This document shows, piece by piece, positions 38,225 to 45,831 of a stretch of DNA of 64,000 nucleotides. The DNA is from Flavobacteriaceae bacterium (GTDB lineage Bacteria; Bacteroidota; Bacteroidia; Flavobacteriales; Flavobacteriaceae). The notes under the pieces were generated by a model. That model was not told the DNA's origin. It saw nothing but the letters and a program-made list of their open reading frames with translations, and ran no database searches. The translations under genes and the position numbers were made by a program. Within the stretch, counting starts at the first letter, position 1. Each line of letters starts with the position of its first letter. The DNA lies in the NCBI GenBank assembly GCA_024743095.1, contig JANSXF010000005.1, positions 39,140 to 103,139 of the forward strand, given 5' to 3'.

Positions 38225-38980
38225 TTAAGGTAAATTGTTTGCTGTGAAAGGGGTCGTTATAAACCCTGTATCCCCGACTGCGGCAAGGACTTCGGATGGG
38301 TTCAAAGCGGCGGCCAGACCCGTATCCGTCGTTACATAGTCATCCCCGGCAAAATCAGCAGAACCTGGGTTTAGCAGTGTTCTAATAGCTGATGCATGCC
38401 TTGCTTCCACGGATACAATTTTTCCTGCCAATAGCAGATATCCAGGGTCACTGATCAGACGGCCTGCACCATTGTAGGCTGCGACTCCAGTATCTTCCAG
38501 TACACTTGCAGTGGTAAGCACTTGCTCCCTGTTATTGAAATCCAAATCACCATAATCAAATTCAAGTGTTGGAAGTACTAAGTCGGTATTTCCATCAACA
38601 GCTGCGGTGATGGCAGTTTTGAAAAAATCCCTATGGTTTACCTCATGATAATAAAGGTCGGTCAACACTTGCATTTCTTCATCGGAAATATTCCCGTAAA
38701 AGGAATTCACCACTTTGGTGTAGAAATCAGCTTCCAACTGTTCCAGGGCATAAGCATAATTAAGAACCCCTAAATCTCCTTGACCAAGATCAAAAATATC
38801 TGGATTTGGATTCGGGTCTGGATCCGGCATCATACCCATTCCATTATCATCGTTGCTACAGGCTACCAAGAGACCTGCCCCAACAACTCCCATGCCTCCC
38901 AATTTTAAAAATTGCCGGCGGTTTGTTGCCTTTTTTACCGGTTCTACTTTGACTATACTTTTTCTCATAAGGCGATTCAT
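38225..38980 (-). CDS. Tat-exported ferritin-like lipoprotein
   Basis: The 251-residue protein has a Tat signal (NRRQFLKLGG) leading into a lipobox ending LLVAC, so it should be folded before export and lipid-anchored. Met5 is an alternative start. A Ferritin_2-type helical bundle follows: LNYAYALEQLEADFYTKVVN, YYHEVNHRDFFKTAIT, ASVLEDTGVAAYNGAG and VSVEARHASAIRTLLN, with Glu/His pairs placed for a di-metal centre. It lies upstream of a paralogue in a two-gene unit. Storage or oxidation of iron or manganese at the membrane is plausible but unproven. Confidence 0.88.
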   Translation of the reverse strand: MNRLMRKSIVKVEPVKKATNRRQFLKLGGMGVVGAGLLVACSNDDNGMGMMPDPDPNPNPDIFDLGQGDLGVLNYAYALEQLEADFYTKVVNSFYGNISDEEMQVLTDLYYHEVNHRDFFKTAITAAVDGNTDLVLPTLEFDYGDLDFNNREQVLTTASVLEDTGVAAYNGAGRLISDPGYLLLAGKIVSVEARHASAIRTLLNPGSADFAGDDYVTTDTGLAAALNPSEVLAAVGDTGFITTPFTANNLP

Positions 38981-39324
38981 TTTAAATGGTTAATACAATC
39001 TTACCTACGAGGTATATGAGATGTGGTTTGGCTTTAAATGTTAAAAAAATGTGAAATCTCTGGAAACTTCTTCCTTTTTTAACTCAAAAACATCGAAAAA
39101 CTTAAAAAGAAGTATCAAAATGTACATTCTCCAAATTTTAAACATATTGTCGCAACTATTTGATTTATACATATTTTATAAATCAACACACATATATTTT
39201 CATTAAATTGAATGTCTTCAGCCCTGTTATATAGAAATCTCTGTATATGGTAAAAAAATATATATCTTTCATTATGTCAAACCGGGCACCTATAACGTTA
39301 TAGATAATATAAACCCCAGTATTA

Positions 39325-39356
39325 TTGGGATTTAAGGCCTGATTTTCTTACCTTTG
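39325..39356 (+). promoter_or_regulatory. Bacteroidota-type promoter upstream of the GNAT gene
   Basis: The -7 element TACCTTTG (39349-39356) matches TAnnTTTG exactly. A TTG at 39325-39327, 21 nt upstream, is a fair -33 element. Transcription should start near 39360. Confidence 0.5.
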
Positions 39357-39361
39357 TCTCG

Positions 39362-39463
39362 ATGAACGTCAAGCTCCACGAGAGAAAAAACTGTAGAATC
39401 CTAAGTTTTAATTATCTGGTATTCAGAAACCAGCCAGATAAGTTCATTCCGCCTACCTTTTAA
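39362..39463 (+). CDS. possible 33-residue leader ORF
   Basis: ATG at 39362 is 5 nt after the -7 element and opens a 33-codon frame (begins MNVKLHERKNCRILSF, ends PPTF) closed by TAA at 39461. No protein family is recognised, and there is no run of one amino acid as in a classic attenuator. It could be chance. The position at the predicted transcription start would need leaderless translation. Confidence 0.2.
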   Translation: MNVKLHERKNCRILSFNYLVFRNQPDKFIPPTF

Positions 39464-39607
39464 TTACCTTCCCCTTGCCCGGGAAGTAGACCCTATTACT
39501 ATGGGAACTTTAGGACCATTCGTCCAACCTTTTCCATTTAGCCTTAATCGAAGTTTAAACTAAATTAAAAACTAAAAAATTAATCCATTATCGTTCAAAA
39601 TAAAAGC

Positions 39608-40051
39608 ATGGTAATTAAGACCTACGATGCCTATACAAGGCTTTCTACCATGGAAGCCGACCGGTTCGCCAATTTTCTCTTTGACCACCAAGAGGGCAGG
39701 AGAGCTACAAAAAAAGCCATTAGAAAGGCTATACAATATTCTACCAAGGATATTCCAGGGCTTGGTGGATATGTGTTCGCCATGGAGGACAAAAATGAAA
39801 TTTTAGGTTTGGCAGTTGTGAACAAAACAGGCATGGGAGATTATATCCCCGAAAACTTCTTGGTCTTCTTTGTGATTCACAGAGAACATAGGAACAACGA
39901 TATAGAGCAAAAACTGTTGGACTATACCCTCCAATATTGCAAAGGGGACGTTGCCGTTCACATTACAGGTGAGAACCAATATCCGAACAAAAAATTTTTT
40001 GAAGACAAGGGGTTCAGTGCAACCCATTTAGAAATGAGATTGAACAGATAA
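39608..40051 (+). CDS. GNAT-family N-acetyltransferase
   Basis: The 147-residue protein has the GNAT fold. The N-terminal half includes GYVFAMEDKNEILGLAVVNK. The acetyl-CoA region around FVIHREHRNNDIEQKLLDYT corresponds to motif A (the usual Q/R-x-x-G-x-G/A is poorly kept). The C-terminal block NQYPNKKFFEDKGFSATHLE is motif B (FFEDKGF). The substrate is unknown. The bS21-like gene begins 8 nt after its stop, so translation is probably coupled. Its acceptor could be the neighbouring basic protein, as ribosomal-protein acetyltransferases of this fold are known, but that is only a suggestion. Confidence 0.8.
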   Translation: MVIKTYDAYTRLSTMEADRFANFLFDHQEGRRATKKAIRKAIQYSTKDIPGLGGYVFAMEDKNEILGLAVVNKTGMGDYIPENFLVFFVIHREHRNNDIEQKLLDYTLQYCKGDVAVHITGENQYPNKKFFEDKGFSATHLEMRLNR

Positions 40052-40059
40052 ACCATTAT

Positions 40060-40257
40060 ATGCTAAAAATAGAAGTTAAGCCAGGCGAAAGTATTGAAAG
40101 GGCTCTAAAGCGCTACAAAAGAAAATACAGAAATACAAAGCGTTTGGACCAAATACGTAGCCGTCAAGAATACACAAAAAAATCAGTAGAACGCCGAAAA
40201 ACTCTTAAAAAGGCACAATACAAGGAACAATTCCTGAACGAACAGGAAGACCAATAA
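40060..40257 (+). CDS. rpsU: bS21-like small ribosomal subunit protein, probable paralogue
   Basis: The 65-residue basic protein matches bS21. ERALKRYKRKYRNTKRLDQI is followed by a YTKKSVERRKTLKKAQYKEQ block, in the same order as bacterial bS21. Flavobacterial bS21 I know usually begins MLIIPVKDGENIDRALKRYK, and this one (MLKIEVKPGESIERALKRYK) looks diverged, so it may be a second copy. In Flavobacteriia bS21 helps bury the 3' end of 16S rRNA and so affects initiation. It lies 8 nt after the GNAT gene and upstream of proCBA. Whether a standard rpsU exists elsewhere cannot be seen here. Confidence 0.8.
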   Translation: MLKIEVKPGESIERALKRYKRKYRNTKRLDQIRSRQEYTKKSVERRKTLKKAQYKEQFLNEQEDQ

Positions 40258-40288
40258 CATCAAAAATTAAAGTATCAACAACAATAAA

Positions 40289-40480
40289 ATGAGACTTTCA
40301 AGAATTAAAAGGGAAACCAGATATGAAAAACGCTATAGCGTTAAAATGGGAGAGCTTACCACCCGGGTCACCTATATAAAAAGGTACATTATGGGGCTTC
40401 CCGTCCGCACTTTGCACAAGTACCGTTCAACCTATTACGGTAAGGTCAAAGACTGTAAAGAATGTAATGTATTATCATAA
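40289..40480 (+). CDS. small basic protein of unknown function
   Basis: The 63-residue protein (MRLSRIKRETRYEKRYSVKM at the start, KDCKECNVLS at the end) is rich in Arg, Lys and Tyr with a Cys pair near the C-terminus. No known family is recognised. It lies 31 nt after the bS21-like gene and 42 nt before proC on the same strand, in a gap-free transcription layout. The basic composition would suit RNA binding, which is speculation. Its reading frame is open and collinear, so a real gene is more likely than not. Confidence 0.5.
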   Translation: MRLSRIKRETRYEKRYSVKMGELTTRVTYIKRYIMGLPVRTLHKYRSTYYGKVKDCKECNVLS

Positions 40481-40522
40481 TAACATCATCATAATTTATT
40501 ATATAACCCTTTAATATAAACA

Positions 40523-41329
40523 ATGAAAGTATTGGTTATTGGCGCAGGTAACATGGGACTTACCTATGCCACAGGTATGTCTAAATCCAAACTGTTGAAA
40601 AAACGCAACATCATGGTGCTGGACAAGTCAAAGGAAAAATTGGAAGAAGTAGGCAAAATCGCCTATTTCGATGCCATAGACAAAATCGAAGATTGTGTTC
40701 CTCAAGCGGATATCATCTTTTTGGCCGTAAAACCTTATCATGCCGAAGAACTTTTTGGGCGCATGAAAAAATTGGTGAACCCAGAACAATTATTCATATC
40801 CATTATGGCAGGGGTTACCATCAATTTTATACAAGAATCACTTGGTATAAAAAAAGTGGTAAGGGCCATGCCCAATTTGCCAGCTCAGGTTGGCAAAGGT
40901 TTGACCAGCTATGTGTCCGCCGAAGAGGTTTCCAGGTTGGAACTTTTTATGGTTGAAGGCCTATTGGACACCACTGGAAAATCCCTAAGGGTAAAAAGTG
41001 AGAAATATATTGATGCATCCACCGGAATTTCCGGAAGTGGACCAGCCTATGTTTTCTACTTCATGCAAAGTATGATGGAGGCCGCATTACAAATGGGATT
41101 CTCCGAAAATGTTTCCAAAGTGCTCGTGAGCCAGACATTTACCGGTGCCGTGGAGTTGTTCAACCAGAACAATCTAAACCCCGACACATGGATGGAGATG
41201 GTCGCCTCCAAAGGAGGGACCACTAGGGCCGCCTTGGATTCCATGGAAGACAACAATGTAAACGAATTAATCAAAGAAGCCGCCTTTGCAGCATTCGGTA
41301 GAGCTGTGGAACTGGGCGAAGAATACTAA
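40523..41329 (+). CDS. proC: pyrroline-5-carboxylate reductase
   Basis: This enzyme makes the last step of proline synthesis, reducing pyrroline-5-carboxylate with NADPH. At 268 residues it has normal length. The N-terminus VLVIGAGNMGLTYATGMSKS is a dinucleotide-binding fold. The C-terminal substrate block GISGSGPAYVFYFMQSMMEA and SKGGTTRAALDSMED are diagnostic of ProC. The proB start follows 3 nt after its stop, so proC, proB and proA form a tight operon. Confidence 0.97.
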   Translation: MKVLVIGAGNMGLTYATGMSKSKLLKKRNIMVLDKSKEKLEEVGKIAYFDAIDKIEDCVPQADIIFLAVKPYHAEELFGRMKKLVNPEQLFISIMAGVTINFIQESLGIKKVVRAMPNLPAQVGKGLTSYVSAEEVSRLELFMVEGLLDTTGKSLRVKSEKYIDASTGISGSGPAYVFYFMQSMMEAALQMGFSENVSKVLVSQTFTGAVELFNQNNLNPDTWMEMVASKGGTTRAALDSMEDNNVNELIKEAAFAAFGRAVELGEEY

Positions 41330-41332
41330 AAC

Positions 41333-42103
41333 ATGTATAAAGAACTAGTGGTCATCAAAGTTGGTACCAATGTGATGACCAACAAAGACAACAGAATCGT
41401 AAGACCTGTGCTCAACAATTTGGTACAACAAATTGCAGAGCTGTACGAACGAGACATCATGACCATATTGGTCTCCTCAGGATCGGTAATCGCCGGCAAA
41501 GAGGTTTTGGGAAAAGCCAAAATAAAGGATAAGACCCAACGTAGGCAGGTATATTCCGCCATTGGGCAACCCAGAATGATGAGACATTATTATAACATAT
41601 TCAATGATTACGGAATGAAGTGTGCCCAGGTACTCCCTACAAAAAGGGATTTTAACCCTGGTGTGCACCGTGACAACATGATCAATTGCTTGGAAGGGCT
41701 CCTTTCCGAAGGAGTGATTCCTATTGCCAATGAGGATGATGCCGTTTCCGTATCCATGTCCATGTTTTCGGACAATGATGAATTGGCCACCTTGCTGGCA
41801 CAACTGATGAAGGCCGACAAATTGATCCTAATGACAGATATTGATGGACTTTATGATGGACATCCAGAAAAAGCCGATTCCAAGGTAATCGACAAGGTCG
41901 AACCAAAAGAAGACTTGGATAAATATATAGAAGAAGGAAACAAACAAGAAGGCGAAGGCCGCGGTGGCATGGGATCAAAATTAAACTATGCCCAAAAAGC
42001 AGCAGCAGCCGATATTCCATCCTACATTGTAAACGGTAAACGAGATAACGTAATCTTGGATGTTGTAGAAGGAAAGAACGTAGGAACAGAAGTTTCAAAA
42101 TAA
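41333..42103 (+). CDS. proB: glutamate 5-kinase
   Basis: This enzyme phosphorylates glutamate at the gamma-carboxyl, the first and normally feedback-inhibited step of proline synthesis. The 256 residues form only the amino-acid-kinase domain (VIKVGTNVMTNKDNRIVRPV, LVSSGSVIAGKEVLG, NEDDAVSVSMSMFSDNDELA, GRGGMGSKLNYAQKAAAADI). The C-terminal PUA domain of E. coli-type ProB is absent, as in many Bacteroidota and other short forms. It lies between proC and proA with gaps of 3 and 5 nt. Confidence 0.95.
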   Translation: MYKELVVIKVGTNVMTNKDNRIVRPVLNNLVQQIAELYERDIMTILVSSGSVIAGKEVLGKAKIKDKTQRRQVYSAIGQPRMMRHYYNIFNDYGMKCAQVLPTKRDFNPGVHRDNMINCLEGLLSEGVIPIANEDDAVSVSMSMFSDNDELATLLAQLMKADKLILMTDIDGLYDGHPEKADSKVIDKVEPKEDLDKYIEEGNKQEGEGRGGMGSKLNYAQKAAAADIPSYIVNGKRDNVILDVVEGKNVGTEVSK

Positions 42104-42108
42104 CAACA

Positions 42109-43308
42109 ATGAAATTATTAAAAACAGATTTAAAAAATAAAGTATTACAAGATATGGAGCGAATCCTTGATGAAAATCGGGACGAATTGCTCCAAGCAAA
42201 CAAAAAAGATCTAGATGCATTCAACCGGGATGATCAGGCGTTGTACGATCGTTTGGTGGTGGACCAAAAGAAAGTGGACCAAATGATTCAGGCCGTAAAA
42301 GAAGTTCGCTTGCAAGATGACCCCGTAAATAAGGAAATTTCTACTAGGGAATTGGACAACGGGCTCAAAATCATCAACAGAACAGCTCCCTTCGGCACTA
42401 TAATGATCATTTACGAGTCCCGCCCCGATGTAACCATTGAGGCAGCCGTACTTGCATTTAAGGCCAATAATAAAATATTGCTAAAGGGAGGTAAGGAAGC
42501 TTTCCATAGCAACAAGGCCTTGGTTAAGTTCTGGCATCAAGCCTTGACCGAAAATGGTCTATCCAAAGATTATATCCAGTTTATGGAGATGGACAGGACC
42601 CAAACGCAGGAGTTCCTAAGGAACCCTGACCAAGACTTGGACCTTATTGTACCCCGTGGAGGCGAGCGTTTGATCGCTTTCGTTAAAGAACATGCCAAAT
42701 GCGCAGTGTTGATCAGTGGTAGGGGAAACAATTTCCTATATGTGCACAAAGAGGCCGATTGGGCAAAAAGTTTGAAAGTGATTCTAAACGCAAAAACCCA
42801 TAAGATTTCCGCATGCAATGCATTGGATAAAATTTTGGTGGATACTCAAATTGATGGTTATGGGGACAAGCTCAAGGAATTACAGCAAGTACTTACTACC
42901 AACAATGTATCCATTATCGTGGATGATAAAGTCAAGAAAACATTGACAAATGAAGACACCATTACAGACGAATCCATTTGGCAAGAAGAATTTTTGGCCA
43001 TGAAGTGTGTAATCGGTGCCGTCAACAATATTGACCAAGCCATGGATAAAATCAACAAGAACTCTGGAGGGCACTCAGCTTCCATAATGACGGAGAACAA
43101 TAGCGTAGCCAAAACGTTCATGGAAAATGTGGACTGTGCCGCAGTATACCAAAACGCATCGACCCGTTTCACTGATGGTGGACAAATGGGTGTGGGTGCT
43201 GAACTCGCAATCAGTACGGACAAATTACACCACCGAGGGCCACTCGGACTAAAACAATTGGTCACTAATAAATACTATGTATTTGGCGATGGGCAAATCA
43301 GGGTATAA
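42109..43308 (+). CDS. proA: glutamate-5-semialdehyde dehydrogenase
   Basis: This enzyme reduces gamma-glutamyl phosphate to glutamate semialdehyde with NADPH. The 399-residue length fits the family. NRTAPFGTIMIIYESRPDVT and ILLKGGKEAFHSNKAL are the cofactor-binding core. NAKTHKISACNALDKILVDT carries the catalytic Cys. The C-terminal QNASTRFTDGGQMGVGAELA block is typical of ProA. It ends the proCBA operon and is followed by a clear terminator. Confidence 0.97.
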   Translation: MKLLKTDLKNKVLQDMERILDENRDELLQANKKDLDAFNRDDQALYDRLVVDQKKVDQMIQAVKEVRLQDDPVNKEISTRELDNGLKIINRTAPFGTIMIIYESRPDVTIEAAVLAFKANNKILLKGGKEAFHSNKALVKFWHQALTENGLSKDYIQFMEMDRTQTQEFLRNPDQDLDLIVPRGGERLIAFVKEHAKCAVLISGRGNNFLYVHKEADWAKSLKVILNAKTHKISACNALDKILVDTQIDGYGDKLKELQQVLTTNNVSIIVDDKVKKTLTNEDTITDESIWQEEFLAMKCVIGAVNNIDQAMDKINKNSGGHSASIMTENNSVAKTFMENVDCAAVYQNASTRFTDGGQMGVGAELAISTDKLHHRGPLGLKQLVTNKYYVFGDGQIRV

Positions 43309-43330
43309 CCTATATACTATATCAAACTAA

Positions 43331-43358
43331 AAAGGGAGGCCACTGGTCTCCTTTTTTT
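43331..43358 (+). terminator. intrinsic terminator of proCBA
   Basis: AAAGGGAGGCC (43331-43341) pairs with GGTCTCCTTT (43345 on) with one G-T pair around a 3-nt loop, and a T-run follows to 43358. Confidence 0.88.
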
Positions 43359-43469
43359 CATAATGTACATCCAGCAAGGTCTGAAACTTTATTTATTATC
43401 AAATTTCAAGGTATTTATTGGTAGTTTTTTAAGAAAATCTCTAGATTTATTACTTAAAATATATAAAAT

Positions 43470-43799
43470 ATGGGAAAATTTGAGATTAACACGGATAAAG
43501 CCGGAAAGTTCAGGTTCAATTTAAAAGCTGGAAATGGCCAAGTTATTTTAAGCAGTCAAGGGTACACCACCAAATCTGCTTGCGAAAATGGTATCGAATC
43601 TGTAAAAAAACATTCACAGGACGATGATAATTTTGAAAGAAACACAGCGAAAGACGGCAGTCCATACTTTAACCTAAAAGCATCTAACGGACAAGTTATT
43701 GGAAATAGCGAAATGTATTCCAGCGATTCGGCTATGGAAAATGGCATTGCATCCGTCAAAAAAAATGCACCAGACGCATCAGTGGAAGAAATTTCCTAA
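43470..43799 (+). CDS. YegP-like protein with two DUF1508 repeats
   Basis: The 109-residue protein is a tandem of two homologous halves. FEINTDKAGKFRFNLKAGNG with the following QVILSSQGYTTKSACENGIE is repeated as FERNTAKDGSPYFNLKASNG with QVIGNSEMYSSDSAMENGIA. This is the DUF1508/YegP fold seen in many bacteria, with no agreed function. It stands alone between two terminators, so it is monocistronic. Confidence 0.9.
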   Translation: MGKFEINTDKAGKFRFNLKAGNGQVILSSQGYTTKSACENGIESVKKHSQDDDNFERNTAKDGSPYFNLKASNGQVIGNSEMYSSDSAMENGIASVKKNAPDASVEEIS

Positions 43800-43828
43800 A
43801 AAACTGACTTCATTTTACAACGATTAAG

Positions 43829-43850
43829 ACAGCCCGAAAGGGCTGTTTTT
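43829..43850 (+). terminator. intrinsic terminator of the YegP-like gene
   Basis: ACAGCCC (43829-43835), a GAAA loop and GGGCTGT (43840-43846) form a perfect stem followed by TTTT to 43850. Confidence 0.9.
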
Positions 43851-44239
43851 ATGTCAAATTTTTACCCACCAATTCAAATGGGACATTCATTGGTTCAAAA
43901 GGGCATCCGTTGAATGGCCCCTATAATCTCATTTGCTGATTCTATGTTTCTACCGAAATCAAGCACTAAACTAAGGAAATAGCAAGATTAATTTAGCGCA
44001 TGCACATATAACAAATCACTTTTGACGACTGTTTGTCACAAAGGTGTTGAGTTGAGGTTTCCGTTATGCCAAAGAATTACAAAAGTTCATTGGTTGTAAT
44101 GTTTTTTTATTTGTAACCCACCTTTCCCATAATCATTAATTCAGAGAATTATCGGTCCGCTCAGGTAACCATCAAGACCTCATTTTCACCAAGAAAAAGA
44201 GATGATTTGATAGAGACGATGAAACGATTGTAATGCCAC
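43851..44239. other. 389-nt intergenic region, nothing recognised
   Basis: There is no ORF with protein-like composition on either strand and no clear hairpin or promoter. The region lies between the YegP-like gene terminator (plus) and the end of the siroheme gene (minus). Confidence 0.5.
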
Positions 44240-44821
44240 TCAATCCTTTTTGTTGATCAAACCCTTGGTAAACTCGTTCAAGGCCTCAACCTTTTGTTCA
44301 AAATCACCTTTTAGGGTTTTTCGGTACTCATTCAAGTTTTTGACCAATTCATCGATATTTTCAGGAATCACGTCCTCAAAGAACTGGCGTAATCTTTTTG
44401 CTGTTGTCGGAGATTCTCCGTTAGTAGAAATGGCAACCTTTACATTCCCCTTGGTCACAATTCCTCCCATATAAAAATCACAGAAAGGTGGATTATCCGC
44501 CACATTCACCAACTTACTCAACTTTCTACAATCGTGATACACTTGCTCGTTCACTTCGGGTTTATCCGTACAGGCCACGACCATATGCTTTCCTTCTAAA
44601 TACTTTTCTTGATAAACATCTTTTGTAATCTCTACATTATGATCGGCTGCCAGCTCCGTTGTTTCAGGCAAAAATTCGGGTGCAACCATTTGCACTTGTG
44701 CATTGGGACTTGATTTCAACAAAAAAGTAAGCTTTTCCAGCCCAACATTTCCACCTCCCACAATGAGCACATTCAAGTTATTCACCTTCAAAAAAACAGG
44801 ATACAGCTCATTCCTTTCCAT
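44240..44821 (-). CDS. precorrin-2 dehydrogenase (siroheme synthesis, CysG N-terminal/Met8-like)
   Basis: The 193-residue protein oxidises precorrin-2 to sirohydrochlorin with NAD and may also insert iron. LYPVFLKVNNLNVLIVGGGN opens with the Rossmann GGGNVG motif. The conserved block DNPPFCDFYMGGIVTKGNVK with VAISTNGESPTTAKRLRQFF is diagnostic of the CysG N-terminal domain. It is a stand-alone form without the methyltransferase half, so a separate uroporphyrinogen methyltransferase is needed elsewhere. It lies 69 nt after the PorP/SprF gene on the same strand. Confidence 0.93.
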   Translation of the reverse strand: MERNELYPVFLKVNNLNVLIVGGGNVGLEKLTFLLKSSPNAQVQMVAPEFLPETTELAADHNVEITKDVYQEKYLEGKHMVVACTDKPEVNEQVYHDCRKLSKLVNVADNPPFCDFYMGGIVTKGNVKVAISTNGESPTTAKRLRQFFEDVIPENIDELVKNLNEYRKTLKGDFEQKVEALNEFTKGLINKKD

Positions 44822-44890
44822 TACATATCGATTTATAAGCGATTACTGTTGTAAAGTTAACGACTATTTTTGGGCCGAGCCTATCCTTAT

Positions 44891-45829
44891 TTAAAATGTA
44901 GGCCCTTCCTTTTGCTTCTGGGAAGATTTAAACTCGTATCGCACAAATAATTCATGGGAACCGCCCGTATAACTTGCCAAATTCGAAGTCGTAAGATCAT
45001 AAGCATACCCAGCACTAAAGTTTGGATTGATCTGCATGCCCAATAATGTCGAAAACGAATCGTCCCAACGGTAGGCCAATCCAAAAGTGAAGGTTTCCCT
45101 GAGCATGGCATTCACCGATAAATCGGCAATAATTGGAGCACCGGGCACCCATTTTACAAAGAAAGCCGGCTTTAGTTTCACATCGGGGGTCAAATCCACT
45201 ACTTTCCCGCCGATAAAATAGTAGTGCAAGCGTTCAGCTGCAATTTCCTGCTCCTCCCCATCATAGTGCTTTTGCGAAAAAAAGTTGGGTATGGCAAAGC
45301 CCAAATACCCCTTTTTGCTATCATAATAAAGTCCTGCTCCAATAGTGGGAAAAAATTTGCTCTTAATGTTATTCTGGAAGGCCACATCGGAATCTTGGGT
45401 AAGTCCTTTGGAAAAATCCACATCAAAAATACGCCCACCAAGCTTCATCCCAAAGGACAGTTTATTATTGGCACTATCCAACTCAATGGTATATGATACA
45501 TTTCCGTCCACCGATATTTCGGATGAGGGACCCAAAGCATCGCGGGATATGATTCCCCCTACCCCAAGTTTATTTTCTAAAGGTGTATCTACAGCCAACA
45601 CCTGCGTATTGGGAGCTCCATTTACACCTACCCATTGCGAACGGTGCAGCAACAAGGCGGTTAAATGCCCATTATTACCAGCAAATGCGGGATTGACACT
45701 CATGGTGTTGTACATATATTGGGTGAATTGCGGATCCTGTTGCCCATATATGGAAATGGAGCATAAGAAGAGCAACAAACATAATTGCCTACATCTCTTT
45801 ATTCCTTCTTTTGATGAAATCATCTCCAT
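44891..45829 (-). CDS. PorP/SprF-family type IX secretion outer-membrane protein
   Basis: The 312-residue protein has a signal peptide ending near SIYGQ. QDPQFTQYMYNTMSVNPAFAG is the hallmark of PorP/SprF proteins. The rest is a predicted beta-barrel that ends DLTTSNLASYTGGSHELFVR. Such proteins are usually paired with a T9SS type B substrate encoded next door and help attach it to the cell surface. That partner is the DUF11-repeat gene starting at 49974, whose stop lies 2 nt from this start. Confidence 0.95.
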   Translation of the reverse strand: MEMISSKEGIKRCRQLCLLLFLCSISIYGQQDPQFTQYMYNTMSVNPAFAGNNGHLTALLLHRSQWVGVNGAPNTQVLAVDTPLENKLGVGGIISRDALGPSSEISVDGNVSYTIELDSANNKLSFGMKLGGRIFDVDFSKGLTQDSDVAFQNNIKSKFFPTIGAGLYYDSKKGYLGFAIPNFFSQKHYDGEEQEIAAERLHYYFIGGKVVDLTPDVKLKPAFFVKWVPGAPIIADLSVNAMLRETFTFGLAYRWDDSFSTLLGMQINPNFSAGYAYDLTTSNLASYTGGSHELFVRYEFKSSQKQKEGPTF

Positions 45830-45831
45830 TT

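Larger units (their letters stand above)
38981..39607. other. 627-nt intergenic region with long leader of the GNAT-bS21-pro cluster
   Basis: The left half is AT-rich with nothing recognised. The right half holds a Bacteroidota-type promoter at 39325-39356 and a possible 33-codon leader ORF at 39362-39463. If this promoter drives the plus-strand genes, the leader before the GNAT gene is about 245 nt. Confidence 0.5.
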
